Positions 15,878 through 23,368 of a stretch of 35,441 nucleotides of DNA are shown here, piece after piece. Every line of letters starts with the position of its first letter. Position 1 is the stretch's first letter. The notes under the pieces were generated by a model, which was not told the DNA's origin, made no database searches, and was given only the letters and a program-made list of their open reading frames with translations. A program made the position numbers and the translations under genes. The stretch spans positions 1 to 35,441 of the forward strand of contig DAOTXN010000164.1 of NCBI GenBank assembly GCA_034435435.1. Direction: 5' to 3'. Origin of the DNA: DAOTXN01 sp034435435 (GTDB lineage: Bacteria > Chloroflexota > Anaerolineae > S140-20).

Positions 15878-16716
15878 AGTTGGTAGGAGGGGTAAGTGCG
15901 TGGGATGCCCGGCGGTTTGTGGGCCACGAAAAAGAGATACGCGCCCGCGTCGGGCAATGGCTCTGTGTAATAACGCCGCAATAGCCGCTCGGTGAGCCAC
16001 AAGTTGGCCCGTGACGGCCACAGTATCCAGCGCCCGGTCAGTTTTTTGGCGACCAGGGATGGCAGCCCGAAATAGTGCCCCCATTCCAGGGCGGTCAGTG
16101 CGCCGCGCGAAAAGTAGGGCCACCAATGGTCGAGCGCCAACCCCACCCGCTCCAGGCGGACGCGCCAGGTCTCGGCGGCGTCGCAGTGGTGGTGGCGTGA
16201 GATGCGGTTGAAGAAGCGCCGGTAAGCGTCGCCCAACGGGCGCAGGCGCAGTGCGTCCAGCCCGCGCCCGACGCTGAGAAAGGACAGAAAATCGTCGCCG
16301 GGCACGCAAAAATAAAAGGGCGCGCCAGGGCGCAACACACGGGCCGTCTCGGCTAGCACGGCCTCTACATCGGGGATGTGCTCCAGCACCGAGTTGCTGA
16401 GGGCGCTGGCGAAATAATTGTCGGGGTAGGGCATGTGGGCGCCATCGGCCTGGGCCAACACACGGTAGATGCGCCGGTCTCGGGCCTCGGTCAGCGGTCC
16501 CCACCACGGGTCCAGCCCGGCGTCCAGCGCTTCGGGAAAAGTCGCGGCGGCAAAATGGCCGTCGCCGCAGCCCACGTCGAGCACGGGATGGGGGAGAGAT
16601 AAGCCGTGATTGGAGATTGGAGATTCGACGCTGTAGAAGCGGGCTTCCACGGCCCGCAGCAGCCCGCGAAAGGCAGGCACCTCTTTGAGTTGTCGCCACA
16701 GCAAGTCGTCGGCCAT
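15874..16716 (-). CDS. SAM-dependent methyltransferase (class I, type 11)
   Basis: This 280-residue cytosolic enzyme has SAM-binding motif I VLDVGCGDG (45-53), a DGAHMPYPDNYF motif II region and SNSVLEHIPDVEAVLAE, typical of the Methyltransf_11 group. The C-terminal part contains a cluster of aromatic and basic residues but no membrane signature strong enough to call. The location suggests methylation of a sugar or lipid-linked precursor of the surface glycan (inference). A short ESPISNHG stretch near residue 31 is encoded by a three-unit heptamer array. It lies 12 nt downstream of the DUF3782-like gene and overlaps the following GT-C gene by 4 bp. Confidence 0.85.
   Translation of the reverse strand: MADDLLWRQLKEVPAFRGLLRAVEARFYSVESPISNHGLSLPHPVLDVGCGDGHFAAATFPEALDAGLDPWWGPLTEARDRRIYRVLAQADGAHMPYPDNYFASALSNSVLEHIPDVEAVLAETARVLRPGAPFYFCVPGDDFLSFLSVGRGLDALRLRPLGDAYRRFFNRISRHHHCDAAETWRVRLERVGLALDHWWPYFSRGALTALEWGHYFGLPSLVAKKLTGRWILWPSRANLWLTERLLRRYYTEPLPDAGAYLFFVAHKPPGIPRTYPSYQL
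16608..16628. repeat. Short heptamer array inside the methyltransferase gene
   Basis: GATTGGA, GATTGGA and GATTCGA, three 7-bp units. They encode the linker between the N-terminal helix region and the SAM motif. Confidence 0.5.
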
Positions 16717-16728
16717 GAAGGGATTGAA

Positions 16729-17574
16729 TCAGTTATCTTCTTCGGGTTCGATGACTTCAAACCCGGCTTTGCGCAGGGCCTCGGCCTGGCGGCTATGAAT
16801 AGAGCCAACAGCCAGGATGACCCGCGCTGGCGTCACGCCGGTGGCCTGGGTGTAGAGCTCGCGTTTGCGCTCCATCCTTTTCTGAATGTCGCGCTTGGCG
16901 TGGGCGGCGATTTCTACCAGGATGTGCTGCCCGTCGAGGATGATGCAATCGAATTGCTCGCCTTCGATGTGTCGTTCCTGGACCTGGGCGCCAAAGGACT
17001 GTTCTAACAAAGTGGCGATGGTCTGGCGAAAGATGCTTTCGTTGCGGATGCCCCAACGCGCCCCCAGGCGGTCTATGGCTTTGTGCAAGTCCAGAAAACC
17101 GGCTTCCATGCGTGCTTCCAGGCTATCCACGCGTGTTTCCAGGCTGTCTATGCGTTGGTCTGTTTGATCGAAGCGTTGGTCTGTTTGATCGAAGCGTTGA
17201 TCCATCTGCCCGAAGCGCTGGTCCATGCGGTCAAAGTTGGCTCGCGTCTCAGCTTGAAACGCCTCGAAGCGCCGGTCTGCCTGTTCGAAGCGTCGATCAA
17301 CCTGTTCAAAACGTTGGTCAACCTGTTCAAAACGTTGGTCAACCTGTTCAAAACTGGCTTTGGTCTCGGCTCGAAACTGGCTCAATTCCTCCATGATGGC
17401 GGCGATCTCTTCACGGCGGGCAAAGGTTTTCCAAAAGGCGTGATAAATGCGCGACTCTAGCTCCGGTCGCCTGTCCAACAAGGCCGGTAGCTGTTCAGAA
17501 AAGAGATATATCACCGCTTCGTCGCTCAGACGGTTGAGATTCACCTGCGAGTTTTCCACTTCCTGGTACTCCAT
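16729..17574 (-). CDS. DUF3782-like coiled-coil protein with degenerate nuclease fold
   Basis: The product has 281 residues. Positions 60-170 form a long coiled coil of seven-residue repeats (FEQVDQR, FDQTDQR, IDSLETR types). The C-terminal 110 residues resemble the PD-(D/E)xK-type fold of DUF3782 proteins: FDCIILDGQHILVEIAAH, then a helix, then ARVILAVGS. Asp209 and Glu221 could be the acidic pair, but the lysine expected two residues after the glutamate is Ala223, so nuclease activity is doubtful. It has its own promoter and is the first gene of the unit running into the glycan genes. Its function is unknown. Confidence 0.7.
   Translation of the reverse strand: MEYQEVENSQVNLNRLSDEAVIYLFSEQLPALLDRRPELESRIYHAFWKTFARREEIAAIMEELSQFRAETKASFEQVDQRFEQVDQRFEQVDRRFEQADRRFEAFQAETRANFDRMDQRFGQMDQRFDQTDQRFDQTDQRIDSLETRVDSLEARMEAGFLDLHKAIDRLGARWGIRNESIFRQTIATLLEQSFGAQVQERHIEGEQFDCIILDGQHILVEIAAHAKRDIQKRMERKRELYTQATGVTPARVILAVGSIHSRQAEALRKAGFEVIEPEEDN
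17155..17357. repeat. 21-bp tandem repeats encoding the coiled-coil heptads
   Basis: Two blocks of near-identical 21-bp units (for example the GTTGGTCTGTTTGATCGAAG type twice near 17155, and CGTTGGTCAACCTGTTCAAAA units near 17290-17357). Each unit codes for one protein heptad, so copy number can change without frameshift. Confidence 0.75.
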
Positions 17575-17602
17575 TGACTTTCAACCTGCCTTTTGCAGCT
17601 AT

Positions 17603-17631
17603 ATTGTACCATACCAACGGCATACGTTCAA
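17603..17631 (-). promoter_or_regulatory. Predicted sigma70-type promoter for the DUF3782-like gene and glycan operon
   Basis: On the minus strand: TTGAAC (17631-17626), 17 bp, TACAAT (17608-17603). It lies about 30 bp before the ATG at 17574. Confidence 0.6.
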
Positions 17632-17651
17632 GAGTTCGCCAACCTGACCGG

Positions 17652-18809
17652 TTAGCGTCGCACGGTCTTGAGCAACTCTTCAAATAGCGCTTCATAGCCG
17701 TCGGCGGTGCGCGCCGTGCTAAAACGTTCGGCGATTTCTTGTTGTGGTCGGACGTATGCCTCACGGTTTCCCAACACTTCGACGATGGCCTCGGCCAGCC
17801 CGGCGGCGTCGCCGATGGGGACGACGCGGCCCATGCCGGTCTGTAGCACGGGTTGGCGCACGCCGGGCAGGTCGCTGGCGATGGAGGGCGTGCCGCACAG
17901 CATCGCTTCCACCTGCACCAGCCCAAAGGACTCGGTCGAGTTGAGGCTAGGCAGCACCACCAGGTCGCAGTTGGGGTAAAAGGCGGCCAGTTCATCTGCC
18001 GATAACACCCCCAAAAAATCCCAGTGCTCGGCGTGTTGGCTCAGTAGGGATTCGAGGCGGCGGGCGTAGGCCTCTTCGCCCAGCACGTTTTGATATTGCC
18101 CGGCAAACAGCACGCGCGTATTGGGATAGACCTCCAGCACATGGGGCAATGCATGCAGCAGCACTTCGACCCCTTTTTCCGTGGCCAACCGGGCCACAAA
18201 GCCGATCACCTTATGGCTGTCCAGGTTGAGCCGGTGGGCAAAGGCTTGCATGGCAGCGGGTGTGGATGTTGGCACTTCGACCGGCGGCGGAATGACACGC
18301 ACTTTGTGGGCGAAACGGCTGAGGAAAGGAGAGTGGTCAGCAAAGTCTTGCGTGTAGGCGACGGTGGCATGGGCAAAGCGCCCGGCCAGATTGTTCATGA
18401 CGTGCACCACCTGGTTGACCAGGCGGTTAAAAAGCCCAGGCGGCAGCTTGAGGTCGCAGTGGTAGGTGAGCGTGGTGGGTTTGTTCAGCCAGCGGCCGCG
18501 CAGCGCGACCCCGGCGGCGTCAAATTGGGGTAGGTGCAAGCTGATGACGTCGTGCTGACGCACCAGTTGGGTCGCCAGCAGGCCGAACGTGGGCATGATC
18601 ACGCCTTTGCTCACGCGAAACAGCACTGGCGCGCGCACGATGCGCACGCCGTCTACGGTCTCTTCGCGGGCCAGCGATTTTTCGTACTGCGAGGTGAGCA
18701 CGGTGACGGTGTGGCCGCGTCGGACTAGCTCGCGGGCCAACCGCTCCACGTAAATGGTCAGCCCACTGACGTGCGGGCGGTAGTAGGTGAGGACAAATAG
18801 AATGCGCAC
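17652..18809 (-). CDS. GT4-family glycosyltransferase
   Basis: This 385-residue cytosolic or membrane-peripheral enzyme has the GT-B fold. The N-terminal Rossmann domain opens with MRILFVLTYYRPHVSGL and contains a glycine-rich acceptor loop. The C-terminal donor domain carries IGFVARLATEKG and the E-x7-E motif in STESFGLVQVEA, typical of GT4 retaining enzymes that use nucleotide-sugar donors. It probably adds a sugar to a lipid-linked glycan. The specificity is unknown. It is the last gene of the unit starting with the epimerase gene and follows the 91-residue gene by 4 nt. The N-terminal part resembles PimB/Pgm-type lipid glycosyltransferases, which is only a general likeness. Confidence 0.87.
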   Translation of the reverse strand: MRILFVLTYYRPHVSGLTIYVERLARELVRRGHTVTVLTSQYEKSLAREETVDGVRIVRAPVLFRVSKGVIMPTFGLLATQLVRQHDVISLHLPQFDAAGVALRGRWLNKPTTLTYHCDLKLPPGLFNRLVNQVVHVMNNLAGRFAHATVAYTQDFADHSPFLSRFAHKVRVIPPPVEVPTSTPAAMQAFAHRLNLDSHKVIGFVARLATEKGVEVLLHALPHVLEVYPNTRVLFAGQYQNVLGEEAYARRLESLLSQHAEHWDFLGVLSADELAAFYPNCDLVVLPSLNSTESFGLVQVEAMLCGTPSIASDLPGVRQPVLQTGMGRVVPIGDAAGLAEAIVEVLGNREAYVRPQQEIAERFSTARTADGYEALFEELLKTVRR

Positions 18810-18813
18810 GTTT

Positions 18814-19089
18814 TCAATCCTTATCGGTAATATCCAATTGTTGTTCTAAAATGGGTAGAACAAACTCGGCATGATGCACCAAATGGCGCAGGGCGACCGT
18901 CAGTTCGACCAGTGATTCTTGGGCAGCCTCAGTGTCGCGCTGAAAAGCAAAAGCGCGGATGGCAGTCAACTGGTCTAAAATCGTATCGGCTTCTTGCTCG
19001 ATTTCGCCCAAGTGTGAAGAGATTTGAACCGAGTGTTTCAACCCTATCTCCTGCAACATCTCTCTGTGGTCTTGAATTCTAATAGCCAT
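18814..19089 (-). CDS. Small helical protein, 91 residues (unknown)
   Basis: A soluble, acidic, all-helical small protein with no signal peptide or membrane span. It has four predicted helical stretches (HLGEIEQEADTILDQLTAI and LVELTVALRHLVHHAEFV among them). It lies 1 nt after the 67-residue gene and 4 nt before the GT4 gene, so it is certainly co-transcribed. The family is not recognised. The tight pairing with the next small gene suggests that the two proteins act together, perhaps as a complex. Confidence 0.7.
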   Translation of the reverse strand: MAIRIQDHREMLQEIGLKHSVQISSHLGEIEQEADTILDQLTAIRAFAFQRDTEAAQESLVELTVALRHLVHHAEFVLPILEQQLDITDKD

Positions 19090-19090
19090 T

Positions 19091-19294
19091 TTACTTCCCT
19101 CTTTTCAAACGTCGAGCCAGGCGCGCTTCAAGGCGTTGTACGCGCTCGTCAAAGGCGCGTATTTCTGTTTCCCAGTGCGCAATCAATCCTAAATCCGGTT
19201 CCAGGCATGACTTTTCCGTGTGGATTTTGGCATAGTGCTCGTCGATTCGTGCGTACAGGCTTTTGATGGCCTTGCGCAGGTTTCGATTGCTCAT
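19091..19294 (-). CDS. Small basic helical protein, 67 residues (unknown)
   Basis: A basic helical protein: MSNRNLRKAIKSLYARI, then a GLIAHWETEIRAF motif, then a very basic ERVQRLEARLARRLKRGK coiled-coil end. Its start codon directly follows the epimerase stop, and it precedes the 91-residue gene by 1 nt. The opposite charges of the two small proteins (basic here, acidic there) would suit a complex. No characterised family is recognised, and a toxin-antitoxin role is possible but has no motif support. Confidence 0.68.
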   Translation of the reverse strand: MSNRNLRKAIKSLYARIDEHYAKIHTEKSCLEPDLGLIAHWETEIRAFDERVQRLEARLARRLKRGK

Positions 19295-20317
19295 TTATGA
19301 AAACAGCTCCCGATGGGCCGTAATCCACTGAAATAGCCGTTCGACGCCTTCTTGGACGCCGATTTTTGGCGACCAACCCAGCTCGCGCTGCGCTTTGTCG
19401 ATGTTGGAGACATAAATGCGCTGGTCTCCGGGACGCCAATCACCATAGCTCACGGGCAGCGGGCGGCCCAGCAGCCGTTCCAAGAGAGGGCCGGTTTCAG
19501 TCCAGATCGAGAGGGTGTGCGCCGGTCCGCCGCCGACATTGTACACTTGCCCGGCGGCGGCGGCGATGTGCTCGACCACAGCGTCGTACAAATCGAGCAG
19601 GTCTTCAATAAACAGCACGTCGCGGACCTGTTTACCGTCGCCATAGATGGTGATGGGCCGACCGGTGACGGCGGCGATGGTCAGCCAGGCGATCCAGCCC
19701 TGGTCCTCGACGCCGAACTGGCGGTAGCCATAAATCGAGCTTTGGCGCAGCACGACGGTGCGCAGGCCGTAGATGCGGGCATAGTCGCGGGCGTATTGGT
19801 CGCCGGCCCCCTTGCTACACCCGTATGGCGAATGGAAATCCAGCGGAAAGCTTTCATCTATACCCTGAGGATAATCGCGGTAGGCGTAACGCTCACCTCG
19901 CGCCTCGACGACCACGTCTTCCATCCCGCCGTACACTTTGTTAGTGCTGGTGTAGAGAAAGATGGGGTTCGATCCGGCGGCGCGGGCGGCTTCGAGGGCG
20001 TTAAAAGTTCCCAGGGCGTTGTTCTCAAAATCGTCGCGTGGGTCGATCACTGAGGTCGTGACGGCCGTCTGCCCCGCCAGATGATAGACGACATCGGCGC
20101 CGCGGGCGGCCTCGGCCAACGCCGGATAGTCTCGCACGTCACCTTTGATGAAACGAAAGGCAGCCGGGCCATGGCCTTGACGGAGCCACGCGATGTTATG
20201 TTCGGTGCGCGGGCGGGACAGGTTGTCAAAGACAGTCACATCTTCGCCGCGCCCGATGAGACGGTGGGCCAGGTTGGCGCCGATAAAGCCGGCGCCGCCG
20301 GTGATCAGTGCTTTCAA
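19295..20317 (-). CDS. rfbE: CDP-paratose/tyvelose 2-epimerase-like SDR enzyme
   Basis: This 340-residue extended short-chain dehydrogenase has the NAD-binding TGGAGFIGA (6-14), YTSTNKVYGG (122-131) with the catalytic Thr/Ser region, and the YxxxK pair Tyr165/Lys169 in SPYGCSK. GIDESFPLDFHSPYG and QFGVEDQGW are hallmarks of CDP-paratose 2-epimerase (TyvE/RfbE), which turns CDP-paratose into CDP-tyvelose. Enzymes making CDP-paratose are not in the window, so the exact sugar is uncertain; other CDP- or UDP-sugar 2-epimerases share the motifs. It is the first gene of a four-gene minus-strand unit with a strong promoter in front. Confidence 0.8.
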   Translation of the reverse strand: MKALITGGAGFIGANLAHRLIGRGEDVTVFDNLSRPRTEHNIAWLRQGHGPAAFRFIKGDVRDYPALAEAARGADVVYHLAGQTAVTTSVIDPRDDFENNALGTFNALEAARAAGSNPIFLYTSTNKVYGGMEDVVVEARGERYAYRDYPQGIDESFPLDFHSPYGCSKGAGDQYARDYARIYGLRTVVLRQSSIYGYRQFGVEDQGWIAWLTIAAVTGRPITIYGDGKQVRDVLFIEDLLDLYDAVVEHIAAAAGQVYNVGGGPAHTLSIWTETGPLLERLLGRPLPVSYGDWRPGDQRIYVSNIDKAQRELGWSPKIGVQEGVERLFQWITAHRELFS

Positions 20318-20392
20318 AGGGCCTCCTGTTGAGAATGGGTAGATTGGTAAATTGGCGCCGAGCCAGGCAGGCGGCTCGCGTCTTGTGTGGAG

Positions 20393-20421
20393 ATTATACC
20401 ATTGAGGGGCGTGGCTGGCAA
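20393..20421 (-). promoter_or_regulatory. Predicted strong sigma70-type promoter for the epimerase operon
   Basis: On the minus strand: TTGCCA (20421-20416), 17 bp, TATAAT (20398-20393), about 75 bp before the ATG at 20317. Confidence 0.65.
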
Positions 20422-20452
20422 TGCGAGGCGTTTATGCTTACCGGGTATCATT

Positions 20453-20492
20453 GTAGGGCCCCTGTCAGCAAAGACATTGACAGGGGCCCTAC
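20453..20492. terminator. 15-bp perfect inverted repeat downstream of gdhA
   Basis: GTAGGGCCCCTGTCA (20453-20467) pairs perfectly with TGACAGGGGCCCTAC (20478-20492) around a 10-nt loop. It lies just beyond the gdhA stop and before the epimerase promoter. No T-run follows on either strand, so it may be a dispersed palindrome rather than an intrinsic terminator. Confidence 0.45.
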
Positions 20493-20523
20493 TGCGCAGG
20501 AGATGGTGTAGATGGCAGATGGT

Positions 20524-21837
20524 TTACGGAAAGATTCCGCGTTCTTGTATGGCCTTGGCTACTTTTTCCACGGCCACCATGTAAGCCCCTAGCCGCATCG
20601 GTACGCGCTGGTCTTGGCTAAACTGCCACACGTTTTCAAAGCTACGCACCAAAAGACGTTCCAGGTTGCGATTGACCTCGTCCTCTTCCCAGAAAAAGAA
20701 TTGCAGGTCTTGTACCCACTCAAAGTAACTGACAATGACGCCGCCAGCGTTGGCCAGAATGTCGGGCACGACGATGATGTTTCGATCTTGCAAGATCTCG
20801 TCGGCCTGGGGCGTGGTAGGTCCGTTGGCGCCCTCGACGATCATCGAGGCGCGGATGGCAGAGGCGTTGCCGGCGTGGATTTGGTGCTCCAGGGCCGCCG
20901 GGATCAATACATCTGCCTCGGCGGTGAGCAGCTCAGAGTTGCTGATCTTGGTCAGGCCAGGCGCTTCGTAGCCCTCCAGCAGATGGCGGGGGTGGGTAGC
21001 AACGTGCTGGTTGAGCTTGGGGATGTCCAGCCCGTGAGGAGCATATAACCCGCCGCTGATGTCGCTCACGGCCACGATCTTGCAGCCCATCAGGTTCAAG
21101 ATGGTCGCGGCAAACATGCCCACGTTGCCATAGCCTTGCACCGCGATTGTGGTCTCGTCCAGTTGGCGCCCCTGGCGTTTGAGCAGCTCGCGGGTGATCA
21201 GGGCGACGCCGCGCCCGGTCGCCTCTTTGCGCCCTAGGGATCCACCCAATGGAACCGGTTTGCCGGTGACGATGTCCATCGTGGTTTTGCCCTGTAACAT
21301 GCTGGCCGTGTCGGCGATCCAGGCCATGATTTGGGGATTGGTGTTGACGTCGGGCGCGGGGATGTCGCGCTTGGAGCCGATGATGGGCATAATCATGGCC
21401 GCAAAACGGCGTGTCATGCGGTTAAGCTCGTTCTCCGACATTTGGGCAGGATCGCAGTGCACGCCGCCCTTGGCCCCACCGTAGGGGATGTCTACCACGG
21501 CGCACTTCCAGGTCATCAGGGCCGCCAACGCCCGAACCTCATTCAGGTCCACCTCAGGGTGGTAGCGGATGCCGCCCTTACACGGTCCGCGCGCGCTAGA
21601 GTGCTGCACGCGATAGCCGGTAAAAACCTGGATGCGACCATCGTCCATGACTACCGGGACGGATACGGTCAGTTCACGTTCCGGCTGGCGCAGGATGGCA
21701 TAGACGCCCGCGTCCAATTCCAGGCGTTGGGCCACGTCGTCGAATAAGGTCAACACGGTGTCCCAGAGGTCGAGCTTGGCCTCTTTTTTAGTTGTGTCCG
21801 AGACTGTTCTGGTATCCATTTTTTCTTCCATGGTCAT
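20524..21837 (-). CDS. gdhA: Glutamate dehydrogenase (Glu/Leu/Phe/Val family)
   Basis: This 437-residue hexameric-type enzyme interconverts glutamate and 2-oxoglutarate plus ammonia using NAD(P). It shows HSSARGPCKGGIRYHP for substrate binding, the catalytic lysine Lys123 in PYGGAKGG, and the GYGNVG nucleotide-binding loop in the Rossmann domain, in full-length arrangement. The start is uncertain: ATG 21837 lacks a good ribosome site, while an in-frame ATG at 21819 follows GGAAGAAAAA. Upstream is a 183-residue unknown gene in the same orientation with a hairpin (21859-21890) between, suggesting linked but separately tuned expression. The cofactor preference cannot be read with certainty. Confidence 0.92.
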   Translation of the reverse strand: MTMEEKMDTRTVSDTTKKEAKLDLWDTVLTLFDDVAQRLELDAGVYAILRQPERELTVSVPVVMDDGRIQVFTGYRVQHSSARGPCKGGIRYHPEVDLNEVRALAALMTWKCAVVDIPYGGAKGGVHCDPAQMSENELNRMTRRFAAMIMPIIGSKRDIPAPDVNTNPQIMAWIADTASMLQGKTTMDIVTGKPVPLGGSLGRKEATGRGVALITRELLKRQGRQLDETTIAVQGYGNVGMFAATILNLMGCKIVAVSDISGGLYAPHGLDIPKLNQHVATHPRHLLEGYEAPGLTKISNSELLTAEADVLIPAALEHQIHAGNASAIRASMIVEGANGPTTPQADEILQDRNIIVVPDILANAGGVIVSYFEWVQDLQFFFWEEDEVNRNLERLLVRSFENVWQFSQDQRVPMRLGAYMVAVEKVAKAIQERGIFP

Positions 21838-21858
21838 CTGTGCTATTGTCGAGTGGAA

Positions 21859-21890
21859 CGGCGCCTATCCCTGCATGGGAACAGGCGCCG
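21859..21890 (-). other. Hairpin in the 5' region of gdhA
   Basis: CGGCGCCT (21859-21866) pairs with AGGCGCCG (21883-21890), with an inner TCCC/GGGA pairing. It could attenuate read-through from the upstream gene. No T-run follows. Confidence 0.4.
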
Positions 21891-21914
21891 CGTGAGTCTC
21901 GAAAGGCGCTCGAG

Positions 21915-22466
21915 TTACGGCTCCCAGACCTTGATGGGCCGCTGATAGAGAGAGTGCAAGAGGGCGCCGTAGCCGACCCGCCGCTCGACCTCGGCATCAT
22001 CCACGATCTGCACATCCAGCAGGTGCTGCAGGTTGGCCGGGCCGATCAAGCGACCATAGGTCTGAGCCAGCGCGCGGTCCAGCATGGCTACCAGCGAATC
22101 CAGGGCTTTGGTCTTGCGCTCGGTCCATACCAGCACGTGCACCAAGGGGATGCCGGTCGTTTCGTTAAAGCAGGCATCCTCTGGGGTGGCCTCGACCTCG
22201 AACATATAGGCGGCTTTGATGTTCTCGTCCAAAGCGCCCAGGGCTGCGCCGACCTGTCCGGCGATGCTGTAATGGCAGTATTCGCACGCGCGGCGTTTGC
22301 TCTGTCCAAGCTGCTGGATGACGCTCTGTCCATCTGGCAGCCCCATCTTTTTGGCGCAGAACTCGAGGGCTTTGTTCAACACGTCTTCAGCCGTGCTGTT
22401 TGCGTTGGGCAAATGCAAAGACGGCGCGGCGAGTTTTACGTCTGTCTTTTCCATTGTATGAGTCAT
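21915..22466 (-). CDS. Unknown 183-residue protein upstream of gdhA
   Basis: This soluble protein of unrecognised family has a short variable N-terminus, then a CEYCHYSIAGQVGAALGALDE region with a CxxC pair (about 60-63) and a mixed alpha/beta C-terminal half (IPLVHVLVWTERKTKALDSL). Other cysteines are near 37 and 98. The start ATG 22466 has AGGAGG 8 nt upstream, an unusually good ribosome site here. It reads toward gdhA with 77 bp between them. Its role could be regulatory or enzymatic, linked to nitrogen metabolism through position only. Confidence 0.65.
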   Translation of the reverse strand: MTHTMEKTDVKLAAPSLHLPNANSTAEDVLNKALEFCAKKMGLPDGQSVIQQLGQSKRRACEYCHYSIAGQVGAALGALDENIKAAYMFEVEATPEDACFNETTGIPLVHVLVWTERKTKALDSLVAMLDRALAQTYGRLIGPANLQHLLDVQIVDDAEVERRVGYGALLHSLYQRPIKVWEP

Positions 22467-22487
22467 TTCTGGTTCCTCCTGTTTAGG

Positions 22488-22501
22488 CCTGACTGGTCAG
22501 G
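22488..22501. promoter_or_regulatory. Possible operator palindrome upstream of the 183-residue gene
   Basis: CCTGAC-TG-GTCAGG is a perfect inverted repeat with 6-bp arms. It sits just upstream of the ribosome site, a typical position for a dimeric repressor site. The binding protein is unknown. Confidence 0.35.
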
Positions 22502-22590
22502 GGTAGATTTGGTTTGAATACAGCCCTACCATAGCACAATACCCCTGAAAACCTCATAAAAGGCTCATACCAGGTCATGAAAAAAGCGTG

Positions 22591-22626
22591 AAAAAACGGC
22601 GGCGCTCGCGTTGACGGGCGCCGCCG
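22591..22626 (-). terminator. Rho-independent terminator of the two-component operon
   Basis: Read on the minus strand, CGGCGGCGC (22626-22618) pairs with GCGCCGCCG (22605-22597) over a 12-nt loop and is followed by six T residues (22596-22591). It lies 25 bp after the response regulator stop. Confidence 0.85.
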
Positions 22627-22650
22627 GGGCGGGTCTTGGAAAATGGCGGT

Positions 22651-23352
22651 TTAACGGTCGTCTGCGGGACAGACCAACATGTAACCAATGCCTGGCGAGG
22701 TAAGAATGTACTGCGGGTTTTGGGGATCCGCCTCCAGTTTGCGGCGCAGATAACGGATGTAGGCCCTCAGGTAGTCAATGTCATCCCGATACTCCGGCCC
22801 CCAGACCTCGGTCAACAAATCCTGGTGGAGCATCACCCGGTTGATGTTGCCGGCGAGTTGGCGGAGCAATGCATACTCGGTGCGGGTTAGGGCAACCGCC
22901 TGGCCGCGCACGCTGACGGCGTGTCGCGCAAAATTGATCTCCAGCTCGCCACACGTCAGAGTGCTGGTGACGGTTTCTTCCGGGCGTTGGCTGCGCTTCA
23001 AGACGGCTTTTACGCGGGCCACCAGTTCTTTGGCGCTAAAGGGTTTCGTGAGATAGTCGTCGGCGCCGGCGTCAAAACCCTGCAACACGTCGCTCTCTTG
23101 GGCTTTGGCGGTCAGCATAATCACTGGCACGCTCGAGAATTCGCGGATGCGGCGACAGGTTTCGTAACCGTCTATGCCGGGGGGAAGCAGGATATCGAGC
23201 AGCACCAGGTCGGGTTGTTCCAGGGCTACTATCTCTATGGCCGATTCGCCGTTGATAGCGGCGACGACCTCGAAACCTGTGGCTTTCATCACCTCGGTGA
23301 CCAGGCGCACGACTTGGGGCGCATCGTCCACGATCAGGATTTTTTCTTTCAT
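22651..23352 (-). CDS. OmpR/PhoB-family response regulator
   Basis: This 233-residue regulator has Asp9-Asp10, phospho-acceptor Asp53 (LVLLDILLP), Thr81 and Lys103 (LTKPF) in the receiver. Its winged-helix domain includes LTRTEYALLRQLA, VWGPEYRDDIDYLRAYIRYL and the closing GIGYML. The KdpE-like DNA-binding half contains the YLRAYI-RYLRRKLE helix, and KdpE is its closest well-known relative by motif, but no kdp genes are in the window. It starts 16 nt after the histidine kinase gene and is probably its partner. ATG 23352 was chosen because the receiver starts at MKEKILIVDD and the upstream frame has no domain. Confidence 0.88.
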   Translation of the reverse strand: MKEKILIVDDAPQVVRLVTEVMKATGFEVVAAINGESAIEIVALEQPDLVLLDILLPPGIDGYETCRRIREFSSVPVIMLTAKAQESDVLQGFDAGADDYLTKPFSAKELVARVKAVLKRSQRPEETVTSTLTCGELEINFARHAVSVRGQAVALTRTEYALLRQLAGNINRVMLHQDLLTEVWGPEYRDDIDYLRAYIRYLRRKLEADPQNPQYILTSPGIGYMLVCPADDR

Positions 23353-23368
23353 GACTTTTCTACCTTTT

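Noticed and set aside
15878..16699. Long N-terminal extension of the MptA/B-like gene
   Set aside because: The extension is an arginine-rich shadow of the methyltransferase gene in another frame; membrane sequence begins only after ATG 15877.
17155..17357. CRISPR-like array
   Set aside because: The 21-bp units are contiguous without spacers and encode coiled-coil heptads in a convincing gene.
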